Source: Apiospora phragmitis
Lineage: Eukaryota; Ascomycota; Sordariomycetes; Amphisphaeriales; Apiosporaceae
Direction: 5' to 3'
Length of the DNA: 64,000 nt
Assembly (NCBI GenBank): GCA_038363925.1
Contig: JAQQWL010000011.1
Location: 6,448,001 to 6,512,000, forward strand
In this document: piece after piece, positions 12,026 to 24,700 of the stretch
How the letters are laid out: every line of letters starts with the position of its first letter
How positions within the stretch are numbered: the first letter of the stretch is position 1
The notes under the pieces: model-generated
Told to the model about the DNA's origin: nothing
Databases searched by the model: none
The model's input: the letters and a program-made list of their open reading frames with translations, nothing else
Position numbers and translations under genes: made by a program

Positions 12026-12973
12026 TGCGGAGTCGGCACCATCAGTCGGCTCAGGGGCAAAAGAGAAGGGCCTGCAACATTAATGAAAAGTGCACAGCCG
12101 ATTTAGCCGTTTGGTCAGAGAAGCGGAAGAAGGGAAGGATATGCAGACTCGTCGACCTGTTATGTGATCATGCTTGTGCACGGTGTGTGAGAGGCCGAAC
12201 AGCAGACGACTGCACTCTTGTAAGGATGAAAAGTAAAGGTGGGTGTCAAATCTGGAACGCGCCGATTTGCGGATCCTTGAACCTAGAAGTCTACCTACGC
12301 AACACCGACAGGATGGGAATCAGGCCACACACTATTCCGGCCAGCTTGGCTTAGCTCTTTGGATATTGCCCTGGAAGGAATTCTAAGCTGGCCGATAACG
12401 AATCGGTTTTTACAATGCCATTTGCGAGGTTATCATAGTCCACCGTGGCATTCACGTCTGGTGGAAGTGACGATTGAGTAACCTTGTATACCGTTGCTAA
12501 CGGTATAGGTATATTTGATGCACGTTATTACCCGACCACTGGACCGATCCAGGACTCCGAGTTGTTATTTATGTATTCTTTATGAACATCTTCATTGCTT
12601 GTTATTTTGTAAACTTGCCCCTATGATGTGACCATTGATCAGGTGTATCCCAATACTATATTTCCGATTGTTTACCTGCAGGTGTTTTGTTGTCAAAACA
12701 ATAACTCACCTGATCCATGAAGACCAGTGCTGGCTGGCAGTGCTTGGTGGGGCAGCTAAGCTCCCAAGCTCCCCTAGTACCTACAGTGGTAGCGCCGAGG
12801 CTTTCTTACCACTCAAGTAGTGACGACTTGATTTGGATCTCAGATCATCCATATAGCCTCATCCCACTCACATAGCATATATGCTATATATCAAGCATAT
12901 GAGGTGTCATCTATCTGTCTGCTGAAAGTAATCTTAACACTCGAGCGAAGTGATCAACCGACATTTTAGACCA
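12026..12973. other. Divergent intergenic region, metal transporter / sirtuin
   Basis: The two genes point away from each other, so this 0.95 kb holds both promoters. No ORF of interest. There is an AT-rich patch with atatgctatatat near 12877-12900. No named operator is recognisable. Confidence 0.45.
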
Positions 12974-14176
12974 ATGCTGCGCAAACCATACATGAGGATT
13001 CCGTATACGGACGTGCTAGCCGCACCAACCATTACGCCCTCAAGCGCAAACACGTTCCAGGGTGCTGTAGCAGCATTGCAGGAGTTTCTTACTGCGCCGT
13101 CACCAAAAGGGATCCCGCCCTCCACGCTGGTACTTACTGGGGCTGGTCTGTCCGTTGCCAGCGGACTTGCCGATTATCGCGGGACGAATGGGACGTACCG
13201 GGTGAACAAGAGCTACCGTCCCATCTACTATTCCGAGTTCTTGCAGAATCACGAGGCGAGGAAACGGTATTGGGCTCGAAGTTTTCTGGGGTGGACATCA
13301 TTGCATAAGGCCAGGCCTAACTCTGGACATTTCGCTATCAAGCATCTTGGAGATCTGGGACTGCTCCACAATGTCATTACTCAGAATGTGGACTCGTTCC
13401 ATCCAAAAGCCCATCCCTCTCTGCCCACTATAGAGCTACATGGCTATCTGAGATCGTTGGTCTGCGTATCATGCCACGAGGAACTGCCACGCGACAAATT
13501 CCAGGAAGAGTTGGCGAGACTAAATCCTGCCTGGGCTGCATTTTTGCAGGAGATCACAGCGTCAGGAGCATTGGACACGGAAAACCCGGAAGAGCGCCGG
13601 CGCCGGGGAATGAGAACAAACCCGGACGGTGATGTCGATTTACCCGATGCCCCTTACACCACATTCAGATACCCAGCCTGCCCCCGATGCCTGGTCAACC
13701 CGCCGTCCACACCAGAAGGCGGTCGCGCTACTGTCGAGGTTGACAGCGATGGCGCTTGGAGCGCACCAAGCACCGCAGGCATATTGAAACCAGCCGTGAC
13801 AATGTTTGGTGAGAATATCCAACCCCAAACCAAGATTGGAGCGGAGAAGGTAGTCGAGGAAGCTAGCAAGCTCCTTGTCCTTGGAACGTCACTCGCAACA
13901 TATTCGGCTTGGAGACTCGCAAAGCGCGCCAAGGACAGGGGGATCCCGATTGCCATCGCCAACCTAGGAGGAGTGAGAGGAGAGGATGCGTTTTTCAACG
14001 ACCTCGAGCCTAATCATGATGGGACTCGAGGCGCGAGAGTGGAGATTTCGACAGATGCATTGTTACCTGCCCTGGTTAAAGAACTACGGGCGTCGTCGAG
14101 CATACACCATGCGGAGCATCACGGCCGCAAGGCGGAAGAACATGGCGCTTCCGTGTTCAAAGACATGATGTCTTGA
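12974..14176 (+). CDS. Sir2-family deacylase, SIRT4-like (class II)
   Basis: NAD+-dependent protein deacylase or ADP-ribosyltransferase, expected in mitochondria for this class. Single exon, 400 aa from ATG 12974; the ATG at 12992 is an alternative. The NAD-binding motif is TGAGLSVASGLADYRG and the catalytic block is TQNVDSFHPKA (Asn, Asp and the neighbouring His). An ELHG motif follows. The zinc ligands are CVSC and, about 70 residues later, CPRC; the gap holds an acidic/Arg insertion. VLGTSLATYSAW and AIANLGG complete the Rossmann part. GAGLS plus TQNVD places it with SIRT4 rather than histone-type Sir2. No frameshift. The 3' end lies 50 bp from the convergent DUF5321-like gene. Confidence 0.92.
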   Translation: MLRKPYMRIPYTDVLAAPTITPSSANTFQGAVAALQEFLTAPSPKGIPPSTLVLTGAGLSVASGLADYRGTNGTYRVNKSYRPIYYSEFLQNHEARKRYWARSFLGWTSLHKARPNSGHFAIKHLGDLGLLHNVITQNVDSFHPKAHPSLPTIELHGYLRSLVCVSCHEELPRDKFQEELARLNPAWAAFLQEITASGALDTENPEERRRRGMRTNPDGDVDLPDAPYTTFRYPACPRCLVNPPSTPEGGRATVEVDSDGAWSAPSTAGILKPAVTMFGENIQPQTKIGAEKVVEEASKLLVLGTSLATYSAWRLAKRAKDRGIPIAIANLGGVRGEDAFFNDLEPNHDGTRGARVEISTDALLPALVKELRASSSIHHAEHHGRKAEEHGASVFKDMMS

Positions 14177-14226
14177 TGCCTCTGTAACTATATTCATGTA
14201 CGTAGATGGCCGCGCATATTTGCGCA

Positions 14227-14909
14227 TTAGAAGAAGCTAGAGTAACTCGGGGGCTTATTGCCCGTTTTCACGGTGGCAGTATCTGGTGGCGCTGGAGTCT
14301 CGCTTCTACATGTTGACTTGGGGTTCGACTGCCGGGGCTTCTCGCTCTTCTTCAAGTTTCGCGCGACTTCGTCTTTTTCGAGCTCTTTCAGAACTACAGG
14401 TCTGTCAGTGACTATGGCGCAGCTAGTTTCGGATACCAGAAGTGCGACAAACCTTCCTCCCATTCCTTTTCGCGCTCGGCATCGCCAGTTCCCAGCGCCT
14501 TCTCCACGTCGATTTCTTCTCCCCTTTGTAGCTTCTCTATTACCTCCCGTAGAACACCGATGCGGGTTTCGGCTCGCCTCGTGAAGGTGTTGAAGTCTCT
14601 CCTCAGTGCGATCATCTGTATCGACATGGACCCGACGAAGAGGAACATGATGATGAAGAAGGTGGCTGGGTTCCATTCTTTCGATTTGGGTTTCTTCGGT
14701 ACACCCCAATCTACTGTCGGCTCTTTGCGACAACGGAATGGTTTCGGGACCAGTGACTTCCAGAAGGACGGTTGCGCAATCGTCGGGGCAGAGCCGATAT
14801 TTCGCACAAAGCGAGGATGAACCGGATGTATCGCTCGGAGTGGTAAACTCCTCATGCCCATCGTGCCCTTCAAGAAGCGTGAGCTGGCCCGATAAACTGC
14901 TCCCTCCAT
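14227..14909 (-). CDS. DUF5321-like mitochondrial membrane protein
   Basis: Small fungal protein, 207 aa, function unknown. Exons 14909-14453 and 14393-14227, with intron 14452-14394 (GTTTGT..TAG). The start chosen is the ATG at 14909; sequence further upstream in frame has only a TTG. The N terminus is basic and lacks acids (RASSRFLKGTMGMRSLPLRAIHP), like a mitochondrial presequence. Next come KEWNPATFF and one hydrophobic segment (FFIIMFLFVGSMSIQMIAL). A coiled amphipathic stretch follows (ETRIGVLREVIEKLQRGEEIDVEKALGTG in outline), then a Lys-rich tail. This order matches what I remember of the DUF5321 family. It is convergent with the sirtuin and divergent from separase. Confidence 0.8.
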
Positions 14910-15356
14910 GGTGTATTGAAATTCAATGGGTGAAATCTGACGACCGTGGTACCGTCTAATGGAGATTGGAGATGCAGATGTGTATGTAAGTAAATCTTTA
15001 AGGCGAACCGATATAGGCAATTCTCAGCTAAGCCAAATTTGTCCATCTTGCATGAGCGGACCCACAAGAAAAGAGTGGTTGCTGTGCCTACCACGTCAAT
15101 CTCGATTAGGCAAGTAGATCCACATTGATGCTTTCCAGAGTGTCCACGGTTGTGATTTGTATCGTGAGTCTCTTTTGCTGGTGTAGACCATTCTTCCATT
15201 CACACTCACCTAAGATAATATTCGAATTGCTAATAGAAGCTTTGCTTGCGCCCGCGTTGGATTTTCTGTTCTGCCCGACTGGATACCCGATACCTCATTT
15301 TTGGCACATGACGACATGATTAGGAGTCTAGTCCTACAAATTTCATCAAACCTTAC
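14910..15356. promoter_or_regulatory. Shared divergent promoter region, DUF5321-like gene / separase
   Basis: 447 bp separate the two start codons, so both promoters must lie here, possibly sharing elements. No TATA box or named cell-cycle element is obvious by eye. Confidence 0.5.
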
Positions 15357-18300
15357 ATGGCTTCCTTAACTACCCAAGCTGACGCCATTCGAAGCGCCAT
15401 CACCTCGGTTCAGACCTGCACGCCGACTATATCTGCAACACTCAAGGAACTGCTCCAGGGGACGGATACCGAGGTTGCTGAAGCCAAAACCGCGAAGGGA
15501 AGAACAAGAGCAACGCAGCCCACCAAGGGCAAACCCACAACTGCTGCAGCAAAGAAATCATGTCGCGCAACCAAGCAAGACGACGAGAGCAACAATGACG
15601 TGCTTCCACCGAAGGAGAAGGCGCTCCTCGCTACACAAGTCATCAATGCGACACTCAAGGCCTTGGGAGATGCCGCCAAATGCTCTCCTGCACCGGTTGC
15701 GAACGCCCGAACAGCTGCCCCTGTACAGCCGACCAAGGCCGAGCCTCGAAAAGGCCTGCGACGCTCCAGCTCCATGCCAATGACGCCGCTTCAACCTCGA
15801 ACACTGAATCGCGTCTCGACGTCCCCGATTGCGACCAAGTCATGCCGGCCACAAACCGCAGCACCAGCATCAAGCGGGTGCTTGGCCATGGTCGAATGTA
15901 CAAGAGCCGCGTTCGCAACATTACGAACTCTTTCCACCTCAAGGAACATCACATTGCCCGAACTTCAGATCGAATCTGGCATGTCATCATTTGTCAACAG
16001 GCTGATAGCTCTTAGCCTTTTCGAGTACGCAGTGAAGGAGCTCCGCTTGCTCAAGCGACGACTGGAGGCTGCTATTTCAAGGGGCAACATCAAGAAGGCG
16101 AAGCCGCCGGTGGCAGCTGAGGCAACGACAGCTGCGAGGACTCTTGCAGATTTGTTCGACTATCCGGTATTCGATGTAAGCACGCCTGTGGCCCAGCTGG
16201 TTGTCACATCCCAACTTCAAGCTTTACGCATATTATACGGCCTGAAAAAGTCATCGTACCTAGTCACGGCACTGCCTTTTCTGCGACCTACACACCAGTC
16301 CTCACCACTGGTCTTACTGCTACCTAGCCCGAGCGATACACCACAGAATCGCCTGAAAAGCGCCAGACAGCTTGAGAGCCTGGCCCAGAGTCTGCTATCA
16401 CTTACACCAAGCGTCTCAGCTAACGATGACGGGGTAGCACTGGAGCCAAGACTCAGTCCCTCCCCAGAAACAGCGCTGGAGATTCAATCAATTGCTTTGA
16501 AAGCCAGGTTACATTCTTGGGGTTTGTCGGATCACAAGGGAGATCTTGACAAGGAACTTCTCTCTCCATTATCGCGATGTCTAGCTGCATTCAGCAGAAG
16601 GAGCTCAGGCGAAGCTTCTTCGAAATGCGCTGCTGCCATCTCTGCATTCGAGCAGGTCTGGCAGATGTTCGAGGCAATGGGGTTGCGGACTTCAGAATCT
16701 TCAAGATTACTGATGGCTGCAATTTACCAGTCGCTTGGAACACTTTCGCGTGAAGCCGGCGATGTCAAGGACGCAATCAAGTGGATCACCAAGCTGAAAG
16801 GCTTGACAAGTAGTAAGGACGATTCAGCTGCCAGATGCCATGCCGTGACTGCTCAGCTGCTAGCCCTATGTTTGAAGCAGTCCTCCCAGGCAGACGAGAG
16901 TATGATACTTGAGGTTCTGGATGGTTTACAGGGTTCATTGAGCGGCAGTACAACAGAGCTGGACGATCTTTTGACCAGCATTTGTCAAGTACGAAAGGCG
17001 ACCGTGAGCATTGTACTTGGTGTGGGCCGATCGAACGCAAAACCAAACCCAACACGATCATTACTCGAAACATTACTTTTGCAGCTCCCCCGATTTACTT
17101 TACGGTGGCTAGGGAAACCACCTGCCTCTGGAGGGCCAACGAAGGACTTCCTACGCTTCGAACAACGACGACAACTCCTTTCTATATATATCCACCACGT
17201 GCTGGATTCGGTCTTGATGCTTGTGAAGGCGCTTCTCGAAGAAGACAACATGGCTTGGGACCTTATGGATTCTGTTTTTCAAGACTCCCTGGCAGTGTTG
17301 GAGAACATGGGCGACTTGTCCATCCTCTCAAGCAGCCCATCCGCTTCATACCATGTCAAAATATCGCATTTCTATTACCAGCAACATATCCTATTGCGAA
17401 AAAAAGCTTCCAATCCGAAAGACTGTTTACGCGCATTGCGGCGTTCTATCGAAGCAGTGAAACAACAACCCGAATCGGAACAGACCAAAGCCCAGCTCCT
17501 GGCCAAACAAGAGCGCCTTGCCGAGCTTTGCAGGACGTCAGGGAGAAAAGACGATGCCGCCGATGCTCTCCGATCTATCAGGGACTCTATTGTCCGTGAA
17601 GATATAGTATCACAGGTTACAGAAGCGCTGGCTTCTACTCCAGCTTTAACGGCTTGGCAGCTGAGTGGAAAGTCTCAATCATTATCCAGGACAGTGTGCA
17701 CTCTAGCAAAGCTAGAGCCTAAGCCTTGCGACTGGACATGGCTCCTAACCGGAAGCGACAAGACAACGGCCCTTGAGCACGACCTTTACTTCATATATTC
17801 AACCGACGCCAAATTGCGCAAGTATCTCGAAGTTGGTGAGCCGCTAGTTGAGAACTTATTGCAGTCATACCCTTCAGATGATTTCCCGGTCAGGAGGCTA
17901 CGAACTCTAGTTCAGCTCCTTACTGTCAACATTGAATCCCGTGACTCCATACGGAGCTGGGTGGAGGAGGCCAAGGCCCTATCGAAGAGTCTGGAAATCG
18001 GAAGACTTGGTGAAGATGTCGGTTTGGCTCGATATATTCCGCATCTGAAGTCCATGACCGTATGTCTTGCAGTGTTATTTGAGCTCGAGGTTGATTGGAA
18101 ACCTGTGCAAGAAGCTGTCAACTTCTGGAGTTCTACTTTGGCGAATACTCGATCCTTGGAAGATCTCTACGGTCACGTCGATAACCCAGCCCAACTGCTC
18201 ACGAACCTGCAGTCGCTTTCTGATTATGCAAGAATGAGAGGCATGGACTCGCTCCTTGAATCCATTTTGGAGCTGACATCTACGGTATCGAAGCTCCTAT

Positions 18301-21300
18301 CACAAGACGATCCCGCGTGTCTGGTCGCCCAAAACACCAATCTATGCCTGCAGTATCTTACGGTAGGACACTCTACGAAAGCAGAAACTGTCCTGACCAC
18401 GAGCCAAGTCTTGCTTTCACGCCCAGATGTACCTCATGAGATCGCGGCAAATTTCCACCTCTGCTCAGCTGAGTACCAAATGGCAATAGGAAACTACGAA
18501 CGGGCAGAGAGGCACCTGGCTGATGCTCATGTGTCAGGGGTTGCCTCCATGTCTGACAAATCTCCCCGTAGCAGTAGGGCTGCGAGAAAATTGTCTATCG
18601 CATACGCCTCTTTCCTGCAAGCCTTGCTAGTTCTCGAGCGCGGTAATCCAGACGAAGCACTCCGCTATGCCAAGAACGCCGTTCGTATCCTATACCACGA
18701 TTGGGCAAAGCTGGAAACAATGAAGTTCTCGGCTGGCAGCCAAGGCGACGAGCCATCGCAGGTTGAGACGTCAGAAGATGACTCCAGCTTTAATTCCTCG
18801 GTCTCGAGTGCTTCAGACGCTATGCGCGCTAGGACAGGGCCTGAATTCTGGGCCATGGTCTATCCCCCTTTTCCGTTTCGTATTGCGCCTGTCTTCAGTC
18901 TACGCACACATTGGAATGTTCCAAGAAACGATGTATTATGGTGAACAGGCGTTGAAGATTGCGAGGAGCACTAACTCAGCGAACTATATTATGCAATCCC
19001 AGGCTTGGCTAGCGGCAATCCATATGAAAGCCGGAGCGGCTGAGAAAGCTCTTGAGTTGGCATCGGAGATCAAGGGGTCAATGGCTAAGCTGGAACCGAA
19101 CTTCTCGGCAATCAGGTTGGCCTGCCAGCTAAGCCAAATCTATCGTGATACAGCGGACTACGCTGCGGAATCTGACTTGCTCAACCAAGCCGAGTCAATG
19201 ATTGCCAGACTGGACAAACAAGAAGCGAGCGGAGGAATGGATCTGGATAAACGGATGGCAAAACTGACCATCAAAGACAAAGCACCTCCCAAGACGACGC
19301 GACAGGCAAGGACAAGGGTGACCAAGACAGTCAGTAAGGCCGCGCCGAAAAGAAAGACTACCACCACTGCCGCCAAGTCCTCGGCTGAGCTGAAACCGCT
19401 GTCAGCTATAGAAGACAAACAGCTCATGTTCATGCGTGCCTCCATTCTTCAGCAACGATCAGCTGTACTACTCCGGGAAAGAGAGTGGACAGCGGCGGTT
19501 GAGGCCTTACAAACCGCCGGCGAACTGCCCCGTCTGTCAGCTGACATGACCCAAGACTCTCTCTTGATGGCTGTTGCGCTCATCGGCCAAAGCCTAGAGT
19601 TGATGGGGAAAGACTCGGTCTACTCTGCTGTTCTAGACTCGACCCTGTCGTTTCCGACCATTGCAGGTTCTGCCAGGGACAAGGCACTGGCCGAGAAGAA
19701 CCAATCCACCAAGGCCTCCCCGCCGCGGAAAGGGCGAGCACCCTTACAGGAAGGGCCTCCGTTCCTCGAAACACTACGACAAGCCCGCGATCATCTTCTT
19801 GACGCCCATTCCGTTGCAGTCATGAACGGCGACGGCGTGCTCGTGCAACGTGTAGCTACCTTGCTCCAGAATACCTTCATCCTGTTATCTACGACAAATC
19901 ACTCAAAGGTGTCTGGGACAAGCCATCCTGCTTATGCGACATGCTCAGTCGAGATGGCACGCAATCTGGTATGGCGCCGAGAGCGAAAGACCTCGAAACT
20001 CGATTCCAACAAAGGGGCCAAATTGGAGTGGCCGATGCCGGTGGAGGGGACGGACTCCCGGCGCTCCAGCCTATCTCTGACGGTCGATATGAACAAATTC
20101 CAGAAAGAGTACATTGACATCATCCCAAGCTCATGGAACGTCGTCTCGGTATCCTTGAGTGACAACAAACACGATCTTTGTATCACTAAGTTGCAAGCCG
20201 GCCATAGCCCTTTTGCTATTCGACTGCCTCTAGAGCGAGCTATGTCTAGAGACGCCGACAACGAAGTTTTCAACTTTCAGCAAGGCCGAGCTGAGCTCCT
20301 CGATATTATTGATGTCGCCAACCGTACTTGCCATGACGCCAGGGATATGAGCGCTAAAGGTGCTAAATCTGCTTGGTGGTCCGAACGAGAGTCTCTTGAC
20401 GAGCGAATGAAGAATATGTTGGAGAACATTGAGCACACTTGGCTTGGAGGCTTTAGGGGCATCTTTTCTCAACACCATCGCCGGTCCGACCTGCTTGCAA
20501 GGTTTCAAAAGAGCTTCCAGAACATACTTGACAACAACCTGCCATCTAGGCGGCAGGTTCGTGGCAGACGCACAAAGACACCTACGGCCCCCAAGGTTTC
20601 CCTTGATCCCCGAATTCTCGACCTCTTCATCGGACTAGGCGATGCCACCATGCCAGACTGCGATTTCGATGAGCCCTTAACTGATCTACTGTACTTTGTG
20701 GTGGATATCCTCCAGTTCCATGGCGAACGTAATGCCTATGACGAAATCGATCTCGACAGGATGGTCGTCGAAATTACCGATGCCCTGCATTCGTATCATG
20801 CTGAAGCTAAGAGCAACAGGGGAGAGCCAAGAGCAAACGCATACGATCCTGGTGCTTGACAAATCTCTTCATATCGTTCCCTGGGAGTCACTACCCTGCA
20901 TGCAAGACGTGGCTGTGTCCCGGGTGCCTTCGCTAGCTTGCCTCCGCCGTTCCATCCTCGAACAGCGTGCTTCCCTGGAGTCTGGACCTTCGCCCTCTGA
21001 GAGCGCAGAGCAGGAAACAGAGCCGCTCCGTGAAGGCCACCACATCTCACGCAAGTCGGGCACTTACATCTTGAACCCAGGCGCCGACCTCAAGAACACG
21101 CAGTCCGTCTTCGGCCGCCCCTCTGTCCGGCCTCCCACTCAGCTGGTCAGCAATCGAGGCCCGCACCCCAACCGAATCCGAGTTTGAGTCCGCCCTTGAC
21201 CAAGTCGGACCTGTTGCTCTATTTCGGCCACGGCTCGGGTGCGCAGTACATCCGCGGCCGCACGATTCGCAAGATGGAAAAGTGCCGCGCTGTGGCGCTT

Positions 21301-21722
21301 CTCATGGGCTGCTCGTCGGCGTCGCTCACCGCACCGGGCGACTTCGAGCCCCACGGCCCGGTCTGGAATTACATGCTCGCCGGAAGCCCTGCGGTAGTGG
21401 GCACGCTGTGGGACGTGACGGATCGTGACATCGATCGGTACGCCGGCCGGCTCTTCGAGGAGTGGGGGCTGTCCCCCGCGGTACGTTTGCGGAGGAGGAG
21501 AACAGCAACAAGAAGAGCAGGAGTACCGGGAGCCAGAGGGGCAAGAAAAAGGCTAAGGCGGCGGCGACATCATCGTCGGATCGAAGTGATGATGAGGGTA
21601 CTACCAGGGCACCCACGAGTCTTGTGGAGGCAGTCGCTAGGGCAAGGGATGCCTGCAAGTTTCGGTACCTTACCGCTGCGGCGGTCTGTGTCTACGGCAT
21701 CCCGGTCTATGTTGGCAAGTGA
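15357..21722 (+). CDS. ESP1: Separase (ESP1/BimB cysteine protease), frameshifted
   Basis: Cleaves cohesin Scc1 at anaphase onset and is held inactive by securin. One intronless gene from ATG 15357 to TAA at 21720-21722, about 2,120 aa once repaired. The long N-terminal part is alpha-helical repeat-like. The C-terminal caspase-like domain has the catalytic His in YFGHGSGAQYI (His codon 21229-21231) and the catalytic Cys in LLMGCSSAS (Cys codon 21310-21312), followed by WDVTDRDIDR. The frame is broken five times: extra C in C5 18864-18868, extra G in G4 20819-20822, extra C in C4 21118-21121, extra C in CCC 21193-21195, and a missing C near C5 21473-21477. Each single-base fix restores conserved text (for example LDKSLHIVPWES, and FEEWGLSPRGTF). 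Separase is essential, so sequence error is more likely than gene death. Confidence 0.93.
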
Positions 21723-24700
21723 GTTGAATGGTGCATTTTTGGCTTAGAGGAAAGGGGTTTTGTGTATAGAATGTTAGAGTTTTGTGAGCATTGCGAGGGC
21801 GTTTCAGTCTTTGGTTAGGGAATTAGAACTGTTATTATTCAGGTTCCTGGTGCATAGCTCGATACCCTTTCAATTCAGTCCCTTGTCGCAGGAGAGAACG
21901 GTTTCCAATAAAAGAGTTTTCGCGTTTCTACATGATGTTCGCTCTGCTTGTCTGAGAGATGTGATACTACAGTTTCAGGGCATTGGGGGGGGGGGGCAAT
22001 AGAGTCATTTACTTTCACAGGGTCGGTCAACCACATTGCAAAGAGTTCTTCAATTAGTACTTTCGCAGAAGAACGAGTGCCTAGCCCCGGAAGGTTCACA
22101 TAGCTATAACAGTTTCTACAGCCTATAAAGCCGTGCGAAAAAAAAAAAGCAATTGAATGGTTTGACTTTTACTTGGCTCAGCTTGCTCTTCCTTGATTCA
22201 TGTCCACGTACCCAGTCATTATGCGTGTGCCTATATCACGGCGTCTAGGATAGGATTCTGTGATGCTCGAACATGCACAATAAGTCACCTGGCATATGAT
22301 GGTGATTGAGAAGACCGGCAATAGCCAAGGCCATGCATGCATGTCTATTTAGGTTCCGCACATTACTTCCTCCGTGGCTCTCTTAGCGGAATCCCGAGGG
22401 AGGTAGTTTATCCACGGCCGCGCGCCTCTTCGCAGACTACATACTACCCTCTAAGATGCGAGGGAAGACAGATTCCTATCTAAATAAGAGGACAGGACCG
22501 CTTTTGGTACTACTTTGGGCCATAGCAGTCCAACGAAACACCGCCTCAGAAACCAGGGCTATGGATGTGATAAGTCACAGGCCAGGCGAGCAGAAGAAAA
22601 ATAGCATGTGGCCATGCGAGACCCGCAAGTGTGCTCTCTGATCTGCTGTGCGGCCTTTGTCTACCCTGGAACAGCAGCAGGTATGTTCCCAGTTTGATGC
22701 TTAGTTATGAGGCCCTACTTAATCAGCGTAGGAGAGTAAATGGGAGACTACCTCCATCTCACCACCCATCGAGTATGTGATAATGGTGAGGTAGACGTTG
22801 CTTTCTTAGATCGCAAGTTCCTCGGCTCTCTAAGCAGCGTAGGAAGAGGGTAACTAGCTTGTTCCAATACTGCGAAAGAAAGAGAGAAAGAGTTCTTCGC
22901 AGCGATCTCACACAAGGGATGACAATGAACACCATCGCTCACTCGTCTGGCCCCGCACAGATGCTGGCGTGTGACAGAGATCTGTCCTCGCGCAAACCCG
23001 TCATGACCTTGCCAAAACTATTCTGGTCCAGTAGTATAGCGGGTTTGTCTCCCGTCCACATCGTAGATCTTGTAGACCTAGCGGGTGCTCAACAGAGGTG
23101 TACGGTACTACGTACCTAGGCTTTGCAGATGAAGACACACGCAGCGCGCACGGCTTGTGGAATGGATTCGAACCACAAGACTGCTTTCTGTCTTTGAGGC
23201 ATCAAAGTTAAGAAATTTACCCCGTCGCCTCTGGCAGGGCCTCGTGGAAGCGTGCATGACTTTCCTAAAAAGGGGTGGACAATCGAACCTCCTCGGCTCA
23301 CGACCCGAAAGAGACACAAGACACGAGCCACAGCAGAATTCGGCCTGTATGCACATAGAGTATGCAGGTAGAGTACACCTTATATAGCAAGTCGCCTTGT
23401 TAGGGTCGAGCATGCCGGTGTATCCAGCCTTGGGTATTCCAAGGACGGCCTTTTGCTAAGGATCCCGGAGTGCTCAGTCCGATTGGAATCGGCGGCAGAA
23501 TAGGGCGATATATAGAATCGTGGCACAATGGTGACTGCTTCGGGGAATTTTACATGGATCGAACCTGTCTGCTCTCCGCAAACTCGCTTCCTGAACGGGC
23601 CGAGTGGGGAAGAATGTCTCGGCCAGTTGCGTGTGCCAGTTGTAAGTCTATAGCCAGCTTTCGTTCCTTTTTCTTCTTCCTTCTTCACTGCAGAGAAAAG
23701 ACTACCTAGTGACAGTAGCCCACGGCTAAGAGAGGCCCCAGAAATGTTGTGTGACTATATCACAAGCGCAGCTCGCTTCGATCCGGCCAAAGGCAACACG
23801 TTTTAAAACGCCCCCTTCTTACCAGTTACTTGGGTGACAAAAAGCTGGGGGAAGCGGACATTGCTGTGGGATCTTGAGGTCACACAAGTCACAATGCAGG
23901 GACGGTGACGGGTAGCGAGGAAAGCTGTTGACAACCCCCCTCCCCCTTGGTTCACGTTTAAGCAGTATTGCCTTGTTGGTGTATACTGCAGGACAGGGAT
24001 GCAATGTTGACAGACCAGGTTTCCTCATGCATGATGGCTTCACTCGATGTACTAATCCGACCTGTTTGGCGGCTCGGAAGAAGCTTGGAGGGGTCTCGCG
24101 CTTGCGGATGCAACGGCTGATGTTCGTTTTCCTGGGGTTGATCAAGCAAGCCCATCCAGTCGTGCCAGAGAGCCAGGGAGGCATAGAGTCGAAGGCTTCG
24201 AGACTTCACCACCCCCCGGAGATTACAGATGCTAGAATAGATGACGGGCAGGGTTGATGGAGGGGCTAGTAAGCATTTCTTCTGGAGTGTTACTATTGCC
24301 TAGTCGACTTCAAGCAAGCATTGCGTTATTGAGAGAAAAGACGGAAATCACACACACACACCTTTCTGCAAGCTACCTAATCAGCGTATTATTCTATTGC
24401 CGTACAATACGAAATGTCCCGTAGGTACCGGTAGGCGCTGATGGTGGCTGGCAATAGCAGCCAGCAGCTGTGCCTGTCCCTGACCCTGACCTGAGACAAA
24501 ACGTTGGAACTTTGTACATGGATAGCACAGCATTTTACAATCTGTCGTCCTTGTCGGTAGTACCTCCTGTACCTCGAGCCAGTCACTTCCGGCTCTTCTT
24601 TGGATGGGGCCGCAAGCCGTCCACTTATCTCGGCTTTTTATCGAGTCTCTGGCCAATCATGATGCGGCTTGTCGAAGGAAATGGCCCTTCTTGGTAACGA

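Noticed and set aside
15357..21722. Treating the separase pieces as five separate genes
   Set aside because: Each piece continues the same conserved protein, and single-base edits at G/C runs join them; no start or promoter signals separate them.
23154..23179. Stem-loop cttgtgg..ccacaag whose loop contains a B-box-like gattcgaacc
   Set aside because: No A-box, acceptor stem or terminator in tRNA arrangement; a 7-bp stem is expected by chance in this much DNA.
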